A stretch of 64,000 nt of DNA from Parahaliea mediterranea (GTDB taxonomy: Bacteria; Pseudomonadota; Gammaproteobacteria; Pseudomonadales; Halieaceae), in contig NZ_QEWO01000001.1 of the NCBI RefSeq assembly GCF_003402235.1, positions 186,001 to 250,000 of the forward strand. The letters run 5' to 3'. The notes under the pieces were generated by a model. The model made no database searches and was not told where the DNA came from. It saw nothing but the letters and a program-made list of their open reading frames with translations. Positions 52,363 through 60,905 of the stretch are shown one piece after another (position 1 is the stretch's first letter; each line of letters begins with the position of its first letter). The translations under genes and the position numbers were made by a program.

Positions 52363-53601
52363 GTGCCCAACAACAGCGCATGGCCCTGGATACAGGTTGC
52401 CGTAGCCTTTCTCATGCACGCGACCGGCGCTGGCGTCCTGTCCTATTCCTACAGCGTGATTGCCATACCCCTGGCGGAGGCCTACGCACCGAGTCGCATG
52501 GTGCTGATGCTGGGCCTGACGTGCATGACGCTGGGTGCCGGGGTGATTTCGCCCGCTGCAGGTATTGCGGTTGATCGCTATTCACTGCGTAACATCCTGA
52601 TTGCGGCCCTGTTGATAACGGCGGTGGGGTTTGTGGGTCTTTCGTTGACCCGTGCCATGTGGCAGGTACCGCTGATCTACGGCCTGTGCCTGAGTGCCGG
52701 CTATACCCTGCTGGGGCCACTGTGCGCATCCACCCTGTTGGCGCGGTGGTTTACCACCAACCGCGGCATCGCCCTGGGCATTGCCGCGGCGGGCACCTCC
52801 TTCGGCGGGTTCTTCTATCCCCCGTTCATTCAGTGGCTGGCCGACACGGTGGGCTGGCGTGACGGGCTGAGGGTGATCGCTGTGTGCATTGCCTCCATGG
52901 CCGTCCCGGTGTGGTTGTTGATAGTGGATCGGCCGCAGCAGAAGGGCTATGTGCCGCCCGAAGAAAAGGGCGGCGGCGCCCAGCACACCCAGGGGCATTT
53001 CAGCTCCACCCACGCCATCATTCGCCACCGCAGCTTTTGGCTCATCGCCCTGGTGGTCAGCGTCATGTTCGCCTGCTTCACTGCCACCATGGGCAATCTC
53101 ATGCCCTTTGTGATTGAGACCGGCGCCAGCCGGGATCAGGGCACGCGGATTATCGCCAACATCGCCCTGGCGGCCATTCCTGGCACGCTGCTGTTCGGCT
53201 GGCTGGCCGACCGCTGCGATGTGCGGCTTGTCCTTGGCGGCATCATCGGGCTGATTGCCACCGGCATTGGCTGCTTCTGGGGTGTGCCGGATACCTGGCG
53301 ATTGACACTGGGCAGCCTGGTCCTTGGCCTTGGCGGGGGCGGTATGTTGCCGGTGTGGAGCGCCCTGCTGGCCGGCACCTATGGCGCGCTCAATTACGGC
53401 AGGGTTATGGGGCTGATGAGCCCCATCCTGTTGCCCCTGAACCTGATAATGCCGCCCTTTACCGGCTGGATTCGCGATGTTTCCGGCAGTTATCACTGGG
53501 CCTTTGTGCTGTTTGCGGGGCTGCTGATGCTTTCTTTGGTGCTGATACCGCTCATCCGCAACGCAGCGCCCAACCAGGCAGGCCAGCATGCCCTGGCCTG
53601 A
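52363..53601 (+). CDS. Major facilitator superfamily transporter
   Basis: A 412-residue MFS permease with about 12 predicted helices. The A-type motif after TM2 is recognisable (GIAVDRYSLRN), and the second half repeats it as GWLADRCDVRL. The profile resembles the oxalate/formate-antiporter-like MFS branch. The start is GTG 52363 with CAGGGAGGCTG upstream; a TTG eleven codons earlier is less likely. It follows paralogue B by 50 bases and precedes the dehydrogenase by 13. Moving a carboxylate intermediate or the island substrate over the inner membrane is inferred. Confidence 0.9.
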   Translation: MPNNSAWPWIQVAVAFLMHATGAGVLSYSYSVIAIPLAEAYAPSRMVLMLGLTCMTLGAGVISPAAGIAVDRYSLRNILIAALLITAVGFVGLSLTRAMWQVPLIYGLCLSAGYTLLGPLCASTLLARWFTTNRGIALGIAAAGTSFGGFFYPPFIQWLADTVGWRDGLRVIAVCIASMAVPVWLLIVDRPQQKGYVPPEEKGGGAQHTQGHFSSTHAIIRHRSFWLIALVVSVMFACFTATMGNLMPFVIETGASRDQGTRIIANIALAAIPGTLLFGWLADRCDVRLVLGGIIGLIATGIGCFWGVPDTWRLTLGSLVLGLGGGGMLPVWSALLAGTYGALNYGRVMGLMSPILLPLNLIMPPFTGWIRDVSGSYHWAFVLFAGLLMLSLVLIPLIRNAAPNQAGQHALA

Positions 53602-53614
53602 ATCGGAGCGTTTA

Positions 53615-54553
53615 ATGACAGAATCTTCCCACCTGCGCACTGGCCGTCTGGTTGGTTTTATTGGCCTTGGCAAAATGGGTGAACCCATGGCCTGTCAGTT
53701 GGCCCGGGGGACGGTGGCAGGCGTCAAAGTGTTTGACGCGGACCATGCGCACGCCGCGCAACTTGCCAAAAACAGTGGCAAGACCATGCAAGCCGTTACC
53801 TCCCTCGACGCGCTGGCCGACTGTGACCTGGTAATAACCATGCTGCCCAACAGCCAGGTAACCTCGGCGGTGATAGCCGGTGAAGGCACCTCGCTTTGCC
53901 AGGTACTTCGGCCAGGGGCAACGATTGTCGATATGGGGTCTTCAGACCCCAGTGAAACCCGACGCTTGCATGCCGTGCTGAACGAGAAGGGGATGTCATT
54001 GCTGGATGCTCCCGTGTCCGGTTCGGTCGCCAAGGCGGAGACGGGGCAACTGTCGATCATGGTGGGTGGCGACAGTGAGACGCTCAAGCGGGCGCGGCCG
54101 GTGCTGGCCTGTATGGGCAGCGTCATCATTCCCACTGGCAGGGTTGGTTCGGCCCATGCGATGAAAGCCCTGAACAATTACGTTTACGCGGCTGGCCTGC
54201 TGGCCAGTTGCGAGGCCCTGCTGATGGCCCAGCAGATGGACCTTGATCTCGAAGTGTTTGTCGACATTCTGAATGCAGCCAGTGGCAGGAATGTGGCCAC
54301 GGAAACCAAGCTGTGCCAATTCATCCTGTCTGGCAGCTTTTCCGGCGGTTACGCCCTGGCGCTGCAGCATAAAGATCTGGGTGTGGCCAGCCAGCTGGCT
54401 GAGCGGGCGGGTTTGGCCCTGCCGCAATTGGCCATGGTTGAGTCCCTGTGGGCCAACGCCGCCCAGAGCCTGCCACCGCAGGCAGACAACACCGAGATAT
54501 TCAATTTTCTCAAACAACACCAGCAGCATTCAGAAGGGGAGGACACCGCGTGA
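53615..54553 (+). CDS. 3-hydroxyisobutyrate-dehydrogenase-family NAD(P)-dependent oxidoreductase
   Basis: A 312-residue beta-hydroxyacid dehydrogenase. GFIGLGKMGEPMA is the N-terminal nucleotide motif, DAPVSGSVAKAETGQLSIMVGG the substrate-binding signature and MKALNNYVYAAGLLASCEALL carries the catalytic lysine. The start at 53615 has AATCGGAGCG upstream. It overlaps the next gene by 4 bases (GTGA), and the preceding MFS gene is 13 bases away. It would oxidise a 3-hydroxy acid or its homologue, a typical late step in branched-compound catabolism. The substrate is not fixed by the sequence. Confidence 0.88.
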   Translation: MTESSHLRTGRLVGFIGLGKMGEPMACQLARGTVAGVKVFDADHAHAAQLAKNSGKTMQAVTSLDALADCDLVITMLPNSQVTSAVIAGEGTSLCQVLRPGATIVDMGSSDPSETRRLHAVLNEKGMSLLDAPVSGSVAKAETGQLSIMVGGDSETLKRARPVLACMGSVIIPTGRVGSAHAMKALNNYVYAAGLLASCEALLMAQQMDLDLEVFVDILNAASGRNVATETKLCQFILSGSFSGGYALALQHKDLGVASQLAERAGLALPQLAMVESLWANAAQSLPPQADNTEIFNFLKQHQQHSEGEDTA

Positions 54554-55134
54554 GCAATCTGGTTGCCATTCGCAAGCGAGCACTCAGCACAGAAACCATC
54601 TTTCACGAAGGTGGCCCCGTCACCGACACACCGCTGACGATGGCGGCGGCAACGGCGGTGATTCGCAACCCTTTTGCCGGCCGCTATGAAGCAGACCTGA
54701 TGCCCTTCATGTCGGAACTGCGCGCACTTGGCCGCGAACTGGCAGAAGAACTGGTGGTTACGCTTGGTGGCAGGGAGCGCGTGGAGGTGTACAGCAAGGC
54801 GGCCATCGTCGGCATCAACGGTGAAATGGAGCACGGTGCCGTGTGGCACGAAGCGGGGGGCTGGGCCATGCGCGAGGTGCTTGGCCAGCCCAAGGCCATG
54901 GTGCCGGCCAACAAAGCGGTGGCGTGCGCGGGCTATCGCATGATGGTGCCTGTTCACTATATCCACGCAGCCTTTGTGCGCAGCCACTTCAATTCCATGG
55001 AGGTTGGCCTGCAGGACGCTCCACGGCCGGATGAAATCCTTTTCTCGCTGGTCATGGGCACCGGGGGCAGGGTGCATTCGCGCCTTGGCGGTTTACTCAA
55101 GGACGAGGTGGAGGGGCTGGACGGCCTGCGCTGA
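54550..55134 (+). CDS. AA_synth family protein (PF06684-like), unknown function
   Basis: A 194-residue protein matching the amino-acid-synthesis (AA_synth) family, whose name reflects early annotation rather than known chemistry. Visible landmarks are IRNPFAGRYEADL near residue 40, KAAIVGINGEMEHGAV and a C-terminal HYIHAAFVRSHFNSMEV with PRPDEI. The start is GTG 54550 overlapping the upstream stop as GTGA (GGGGAGGACACC before it), so it is translationally coupled to the dehydrogenase. Family members often sit beside catabolic hydroxyacid genes; lactonase-like or isomerase activity is a guess. No signal peptide or transmembrane segment. Confidence 0.8.
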   Translation: MSNLVAIRKRALSTETIFHEGGPVTDTPLTMAAATAVIRNPFAGRYEADLMPFMSELRALGRELAEELVVTLGGRERVEVYSKAAIVGINGEMEHGAVWHEAGGWAMREVLGQPKAMVPANKAVACAGYRMMVPVHYIHAAFVRSHFNSMEVGLQDAPRPDEILFSLVMGTGGRVHSRLGGLLKDEVEGLDGLR

Positions 55135-55183
55135 GTACCCAATCCACCATTGAATACATAACTCGAACAGCAAGGAAACCACA

Positions 55184-55591
55184 ATGGCAGATAAACCCCG
55201 ATCCTTCTTTACCAAGCTTATTGTCGGTGATGAAGAGCGCATGGCGGCCTATTACATGGCGGTGTACGGCCTGCAGGAAGTGGCGCGCGTTGCCGGAGAC
55301 AGCGGCGGGCTGGGCGAACCCTTTCGGGAGGTTATCCTCGGCACCAGCGCCAGCATGCAGGGCGAGACGCTGGTGATGTTCAATTTCCTCGATCGCCCCA
55401 AGCCACGCGACCAGCAGGTCATCCTCGGCTTTGTGTGTGACGACCTGGAAGTCGTGCGCCAGCGCATTCTCGACAACGGCGGCAGCACCGTGGGCGATAT
55501 CAAGGACATGCCAGAACACGGCGTGCGGGTGCTGTTTGCCACAGACCCGGAAGGCGCGCTCAGCGAAAACGTACAGTTGCTGGGGTCCTGA
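55184..55591 (+). CDS. VOC-family protein, paralogue of the 35.7 kb gene
   Basis: A 135-residue VOC protein. It begins FFTKLIVGDEERMAAYYMAVYGLQEVARV and carries KDMPEHGVRVLFATDPEGALSENVQLL, the same motif as the VOC gene at 35.7 kb. It ends the five-gene operon starting with oxygenase paralogue B, after a 49-base gap with AGCAAGGAAACCAC before the ATG. Metal-binding residues are plausible but not verified. Two VOC paralogues each located in an oxygenase/dehydrogenase operon suggest parallel steps or two branches of one pathway. Confidence 0.86.
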   Translation: MADKPRSFFTKLIVGDEERMAAYYMAVYGLQEVARVAGDSGGLGEPFREVILGTSASMQGETLVMFNFLDRPKPRDQQVILGFVCDDLEVVRQRILDNGGSTVGDIKDMPEHGVRVLFATDPEGALSENVQLLGS

Positions 55592-55739
55592 TGGGGGGCT
55601 GCACCGAGCGTAGCGTATTTCCGATTGCAGTGTGCCGGGGGGCATTGCGGTCGCCCTGAGCCCTGGCCGGCCCCTCGCGTGCGCACCTTCCCTGCTTACT
55701 CTCAGGTGGTTCAAATTTTGAGGGTGACTAAAATAAATA

Positions 55740-55754
55740 TTATAGGTAAGTTAA
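55740..55754 (+). promoter_or_regulatory. Shared box before the second Baeyer-Villiger monooxygenase
   Basis: TTAT-AG-GTAAGTTAA 31 bases before the gene start, in an AT-rich block following the VOC operon. No clear terminator separates them. Confidence 0.5.
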
Positions 55755-55784
55755 ACATAATCAAATAAATAGAAAGCAACCCAA

Positions 55785-57722
55785 ATGAATCAGATACCAA
55801 CGATCCGCAGTACCGCCAACACGCCCGAAGGTGTGCTGCCCATCCGCGACCACGCCGGCCTGCGGGAAATGCTGACAGCGGGCGATATACCCACCCTGTT
55901 GATGGTCTACGTTCACTTGGGTGGGGATGAGTCGCTGTTGCAGCGCTACTCACCCCACATCAAATCCATGATGCAGGGTGGGGCAGCCGTGCCAGAGGCG
56001 CTGGCCGAGGACCTGCGCGAACGCCTGTTCACGCTGCTGACCAGGGAGCCCCCGCTGGCGGCCAGAGAGCCAGACACCAAAGCGATGCAGCGCATGATGA
56101 GTGTTGCCGTTGGCGAGCCCGTTGATGATGAGTTTGTGCCCCTGGTCCTGGAGCAATCCGGCTTTACGCATATCCCCGGAAAGGATGCCGTTCCCTACCA
56201 GAAGCCGCCGGCCGACTTTCGTGTGCTGATAATTGGCGCTGGCCTTACCGGCATCAATGCCGGTGTCCGCTTTGCGGAGGCGGGGTATGAATACGACATC
56301 ATCGAGCGTAACCCCGAGGTGGGGGGCACCTGGTTCCACACCCGCTACCCGGGCTTGGCGGTGGATACACCAAGTCACTACTACTCCTTCTCCTTTGAAC
56401 TGAACGGCGACTGGACGCACTGGTTCTCGCGCGGGCCGGACAACCAAAAATACCTGGTGCACTGCGCGCACAAATACGGTGTGCGGGACCGGGTTATCTT
56501 CAACACCGAGGTGGTCTCCTGCACCTGGAACGAGGCAAGCGAGGTGTGGGAGGTGCGCACGCGCGCCCGCGAGGATGGCCGTGAGGAGCTGAGGCACTAC
56601 CACGCCATCATGACCGCCGCTGGCTTCAGCACCCGCCCCAAGCCCTACAACATCGCCGGCCACGAGAGCTTCCGCGGCACCAAGATGCACACCGCCCGCT
56701 GGGACGACAGTGTGGATCTGGCCGGCAAGCGCGTAGCGGTGATAGGCACCGGCGCCAGCTCCATGCAGGTGTCGCCGGAGATGGCGAAGATCGCCAGCCA
56801 GCTCACGGTGTTCCAGCGCTCCAAGCACTGGGTGATGCCGGTGGCCAACCTGAACGACGAGATTCCCGAGGCCCAGGCGCGCGCCATGCGCGAAATACCG
56901 CACTACGCCCAGTGGTGGCGCCTGCAAACCTACTGGAATGCCTCCGACAACTGGTACAACAACGTGCTGATTGACCCGCACTGGCACCTGCCTGATGTCT
57001 CCGTCAACGCCACCAACGAACAGATTCGCCAGTACTTGCTGGGCTACATTGACGAGCAGCTGGCCGACCGTCCGGACCTGAAAGACAAGGTCACACCGGA
57101 CTATCCCCCAGGCGCCAAGCGCTTCTGCATGGATAACGGCTGGTTCGACATGCTCAAGCGGGACAATGTCGCCCTGGAGACCGACGGTATCGAGCAGATT
57201 GTCGAGGACGGCATTATTACCCGCGACGGGCGGCTCATCGAAGTCGACGTGATTATCTTCGCTACCGGGTACATGCACGCCAAGATGCTGTCCACCGTTG
57301 AGATTGTTGGCCGCGATGGCGTGAGCATCCGCGATGTCTGGGGAGAGGAAGACCCACGCGCTTACCTGGGCTTGCTGGTGCCGGGCTTTCCCAACCTGTT
57401 TGTTGGCTCAGGGCCGAACAGCGCCCCCAATCACGGTGGCGGCGTCAATATTCTGGCGGAAAGCCAGATTCACTACATTCTTGCCAGCCTGGATTTGCTT
57501 CACCAGCGCGGCGGCACGGCGCTGGAAATCAGCGAAACGGCCCACGACAACTACAACCAACAGCTGGATGCCAAGCTGGAGCAGATGATCTGGGGACATC
57601 CCCGCGTAAACAGCTACTACCAGAACAGCAAGGGGCGCTTGTACCTGTCTAGCCCCTGGCGTCTGGTGGACTACTGGAATATGACGCGCTCACCAGAGCC
57701 GGCGCATTTCACGCTCCGCTGA
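55785..57722 (+). CDS. Baeyer-Villiger-type flavin monooxygenase, paralogue of the 25.6 kb gene
   Basis: 645 residues, identical in length to the first monooxygenase and clearly paralogous, with the same 145-residue N-terminal extension (PIRDHAGLREMLTAGDIPTLLM). The FAD motif is GAGLTG (151-156), the fingerprint FxGxxxHxxxWD is intact at 296-307 and the NADPH motif GTGASS is at 321-326. The ribosome site before the ATG is weak (AGAAAGCAACC). It has its own box upstream and is followed by a TonB-dependent receptor after 76 bases. Two such enzymes may attack two ketones of one polycyclic substrate or two related substrates. Confidence 0.9.
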   Translation: MNQIPTIRSTANTPEGVLPIRDHAGLREMLTAGDIPTLLMVYVHLGGDESLLQRYSPHIKSMMQGGAAVPEALAEDLRERLFTLLTREPPLAAREPDTKAMQRMMSVAVGEPVDDEFVPLVLEQSGFTHIPGKDAVPYQKPPADFRVLIIGAGLTGINAGVRFAEAGYEYDIIERNPEVGGTWFHTRYPGLAVDTPSHYYSFSFELNGDWTHWFSRGPDNQKYLVHCAHKYGVRDRVIFNTEVVSCTWNEASEVWEVRTRAREDGREELRHYHAIMTAAGFSTRPKPYNIAGHESFRGTKMHTARWDDSVDLAGKRVAVIGTGASSMQVSPEMAKIASQLTVFQRSKHWVMPVANLNDEIPEAQARAMREIPHYAQWWRLQTYWNASDNWYNNVLIDPHWHLPDVSVNATNEQIRQYLLGYIDEQLADRPDLKDKVTPDYPPGAKRFCMDNGWFDMLKRDNVALETDGIEQIVEDGIITRDGRLIEVDVIIFATGYMHAKMLSTVEIVGRDGVSIRDVWGEEDPRAYLGLLVPGFPNLFVGSGPNSAPNHGGGVNILAESQIHYILASLDLLHQRGGTALEISETAHDNYNQQLDAKLEQMIWGHPRVNSYYQNSKGRLYLSSPWRLVDYWNMTRSPEPAHFTLR

Positions 57723-57798
57723 TCCGGCATGCGTTGCAGTTTTTTCAACATCCATTCGCCATCCACTCAATTGGCACCCTGCGTTTAGAGGACACATA

Positions 57799-60504
57799 AT
57801 GACAACGATCGCCTTTGCCTTAACATCCCCCCAACCCCGAGCGGCTATCACTCCCAGGCGTTTGCCACTTGCCATACAGTCCCTGGCGGCAAGCTTCGCA
57901 CTGGCGGCACCCCTTGTGGGCACGCCTGCCCAGGCGCAGGAAGTCGGGCGCCTGGAAGAGGTGATTGTCACCGCCCAGCGGCGCCAGGAAAGCATCCAGG
58001 ATGTGCCCATTGCCATTAGTGCGCTGGACAGCGATGCGCTGCGCAAGCAGAACATCAAAAATCCCTACGACCTGCTGGGCAAAGTGCCGTCGTTGAACGT
58101 GTCCAGCTCCGGTAACCCGCGCAACGCCGAGGTGGTGACCATTCGCGGGCAGGGGGCAACCTATCTGGCGCCGGTGGGCGTGGTAAATTATTTCGCCGAG
58201 GTGCCGCTGATTCAGTCTGGCATTATCGCCAACCAGGGCGGCCCCGGCACCTGGTTTGACCTCAGCTCACTGCAGGTGCTGCGTGGCCCGCAGGGTACAC
58301 TGTTTGGCCGCAACACCACCGGGGGCGCTTTGCTGCTGGAGCCAAAGCAGCCGAATGAAGTGCTGCATGGCTACCTTCAGGCCCAGGCCGGCAATTATCA
58401 GGATCGCGAATACGAAGGGGCCATCAACATCCCAGTCATCGACGACACCCTGATGGTTCGCGCCGCCGTGCAGCGAGTGAAGCGCGACGGGTTCACTGAA
58501 GACGTTGGCCCCAACCCCTTTGGCTACAACGATGTGTGCCTGCCCACCGCCCAGCCCCTGTGCGCGGCCTTTGCGCCGGGCGAGCGCGGCCCCGGCTTTG
58601 CCGGCAAGGACTACGACAACAAGGACTATTGGCATGCCCGGGTCGGCGTGCTGTGGCGCCCCACTGATCGCATTGAGAACTATCTGGTGATGCTGCGCTC
58701 GGTTTCTGAAGACAACGGGACGGGGTTTGTTTTCAGCGGTGCCGGAGACGGCCCGAATGTTGCCAACCTGTCCGGCAATATGGCCTACGGTGCTGGCAAT
58801 GTACTGGCGGGCAACGTGTTTGACCCTACCATTACCCAGGGCATTTTGGCGGTGCAAAAGCAACTGGGCGAGCGCAAGACGGCGATGAATACCGACCAGT
58901 TCACGCGTATCGAACACGAGGCCTACATTAACAAACTGTCCTTCGAACTGAGCGACAACCTGCAGGTTCGCAACATCATCAGCTACCAGGAAATGGACCT
59001 GGACTACGACTGGGATCTGGATGGCACATTGCTGCCAATGCTGGCCCAGATCAACTCCTACATTCTGGAGAACGACAACAGCAATCCCTATGGCGCGGCG
59101 GGCGAGGAGGGCTCCATCTCCAACAGCAGCCAGACCACCTTCGAGCTGCAACTGCAGGGCACGGCGCTGAATGACGATCTGGACTATGTCCTTGGCACCT
59201 ACTACGCCAAGGTGGAGCCGGAAGGTCTACAAGGCACCGGCTCTTTCAACGCCGCCAGCCTGAATACCGGGACGTTCTACGAACAGGAAATTACCGCACT
59301 GGCCTTTTACTCCCAGGGCACACTGAACATGGGCGCCTTTAGCGACAGCCTGGATGACTTCCGCCTGACGATTGGCGTGCGCCATACCGACGATGAAACC
59401 GACGCCTCGAGATTCACCAGTAATTTCTATTCCGACCGTGTCTACAGCTCGCCCACCGAATACGAGCTGGCCCTGCGCGAAGCGCGCCAGCAGAGCAAGG
59501 AGTGGACCTGGACCATCGGACTTGATTACCAGCTGAGTGATTCTGCGCTGTTCTATGGCAAGGTGACCCGTGGCTACAAAGCGGGCGGCTTCAACTACGC
59601 TGCCCCGCGGCAACTGACCTACGAACCGGAACTGGTCACCAGCTACGAGCTGGGCATGAAAACCGATTTCGCCCTGGGCACAGTGCCGGCGCGCTTGAAC
59701 CTGAACCTCTACAGCATGGATTACGACGACATCCAGCGTGCCTCGGCGGATAACTTCCCCATTGGTAACTTCCTGCCGGACGCCAATGACTTTAACGGCA
59801 ACAGCAGCACGGAAGACTTTGTGTGCACCGGCCCCAACGGTGAGGATTTTTCTGCTAACGCAACCTGCCTGGACCAGGGGGCCGTGACCTTCAACGCCGA
59901 TTCAGCCCGTATCCAGGGTGTCGAACTGGAGGCGAGTATCGCTCCTTTCGAGAATGTCGAAATCGCCTTCAATTATTCGTATACCGATGCCGAGTACCGC
60001 GATTACGACCTGACCATCTACGCGGATCCACTGCGTGGCGGCTCCACCATGTTCCCTTGCGATGGCCCGCTGACGGTGCCCTCGGTGGGGCAGGCCGATG
60101 TGGTGGCGGATTATTCCTGCATACCGTTCCAGAATACGCCGGAACATATCGCGTCGCTCAACTTCAACTATTTCCTGCCACTGGGTGAGAACCTGGGAGA
60201 CCTTGAGTTCTTCGCCAGCGTCAACTACCAGGGCGAAACCTACTCATCGGCAACTACCTCGCCCCTGGATGACCCGGGCGCCTGGATTGACGACTACACC
60301 ACCGTGAACCTGTCAATGGAATGGAACCGCCTGTTCGGCAGCAATCTCGACGCCAGGGCTTTTGTCACCAACGCCACCGATGAAACCTACGCCATCAACG
60401 AGTACGTGGGCTTGCGCCAGTCGTCGGGCTTTACCAACACGGTGTACGGCGAGCCTCGCATGTACGGCATTTCACTGCGCTATCGTTTTGGGGATGAACA
60501 GTGA
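57799..60504 (+). CDS. TonB-dependent outer-membrane receptor, second copy type
   Basis: 901 residues. A long signal region (about 1-48, ending TPAQAQ) leads to LEEVIVTAQRRQESIQDVPIAIS and a plug with QVLRGPQGTLFGRNTTGGALLLEPKQP. The barrel ends GISLRYRFGDEQ. It differs from the 38.5 kb receptor, sharing only family motifs. TTTAGAGGACACATA precedes the ATG, and the gap to the monooxygenase upstream is 76 bases, so co-transcription is likely. Having two receptors in the island suggests uptake of more than one glycoside or an outer-membrane step for both intact and trimmed substrate. Confidence 0.92.
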   Translation: MTTIAFALTSPQPRAAITPRRLPLAIQSLAASFALAAPLVGTPAQAQEVGRLEEVIVTAQRRQESIQDVPIAISALDSDALRKQNIKNPYDLLGKVPSLNVSSSGNPRNAEVVTIRGQGATYLAPVGVVNYFAEVPLIQSGIIANQGGPGTWFDLSSLQVLRGPQGTLFGRNTTGGALLLEPKQPNEVLHGYLQAQAGNYQDREYEGAINIPVIDDTLMVRAAVQRVKRDGFTEDVGPNPFGYNDVCLPTAQPLCAAFAPGERGPGFAGKDYDNKDYWHARVGVLWRPTDRIENYLVMLRSVSEDNGTGFVFSGAGDGPNVANLSGNMAYGAGNVLAGNVFDPTITQGILAVQKQLGERKTAMNTDQFTRIEHEAYINKLSFELSDNLQVRNIISYQEMDLDYDWDLDGTLLPMLAQINSYILENDNSNPYGAAGEEGSISNSSQTTFELQLQGTALNDDLDYVLGTYYAKVEPEGLQGTGSFNAASLNTGTFYEQEITALAFYSQGTLNMGAFSDSLDDFRLTIGVRHTDDETDASRFTSNFYSDRVYSSPTEYELALREARQQSKEWTWTIGLDYQLSDSALFYGKVTRGYKAGGFNYAAPRQLTYEPELVTSYELGMKTDFALGTVPARLNLNLYSMDYDDIQRASADNFPIGNFLPDANDFNGNSSTEDFVCTGPNGEDFSANATCLDQGAVTFNADSARIQGVELEASIAPFENVEIAFNYSYTDAEYRDYDLTIYADPLRGGSTMFPCDGPLTVPSVGQADVVADYSCIPFQNTPEHIASLNFNYFLPLGENLGDLEFFASVNYQGETYSSATTSPLDDPGAWIDDYTTVNLSMEWNRLFGSNLDARAFVTNATDETYAINEYVGLRQSSGFTNTVYGEPRMYGISLRYRFGDEQ

Positions 60505-60530
60505 GTAGTGATTTGGAAGATTGGAAACCC

Positions 60531-60549
60531 GGGGCTGCTGGGCAGCCCC
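60531..60549. terminator. Hairpin after the second receptor, without a clear T-run
   Basis: GGGGCTGC-TGG-GCAGCCCC has perfect 8-bp arms but is followed by AGTGACC, so it is not a canonical intrinsic terminator. The rest of 60505-60905 is non-coding, with a pyrimidine-rich stretch near 60650-60690. Confidence 0.4.
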
Positions 60550-60762
60550 AGTGACCCGATTGCCACCCTTGTGGCGTAGGGGTGCTCTACCGGCGTTGTG
60601 GTGGCAGTTCTATTTGCCACCTCTGCGCCAGCCCTGAGCATCCCCTGTTGTTTATCTTTCTTGTTTCTTCCTCTTTCCTCATTCCTCTTTGGCCCATCAG
60701 CGCCTGCGTTAACTTTGGCTTCACGCCGGTGACCTTGGGCTGGCTTCCTGTTTTCTAATAAA

Positions 60763-60772
60763 TTATTCATAA
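60763..60772 (+). promoter_or_regulatory. Shared box before the rhamnose aldolase gene
   Basis: TTAT-TC-ATAA has perfect arms within an A-rich block, 134 bases before the RhaD start. Its distance is larger than for other copies, so the transcription start may be between. Confidence 0.4.
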
Positions 60773-60905
60773 AAAAATATCGCACAGAGGGTGGCTGCTC
60801 ACCTGCTCGTGAGTGATAATGACTGAACATGATCGGCCGTGAGCCACAGAGCGCTTGCGAACAGACTGCGGCCGGTCGGCAATGCCATCATCAGGAGGCC
60901 GTTCA

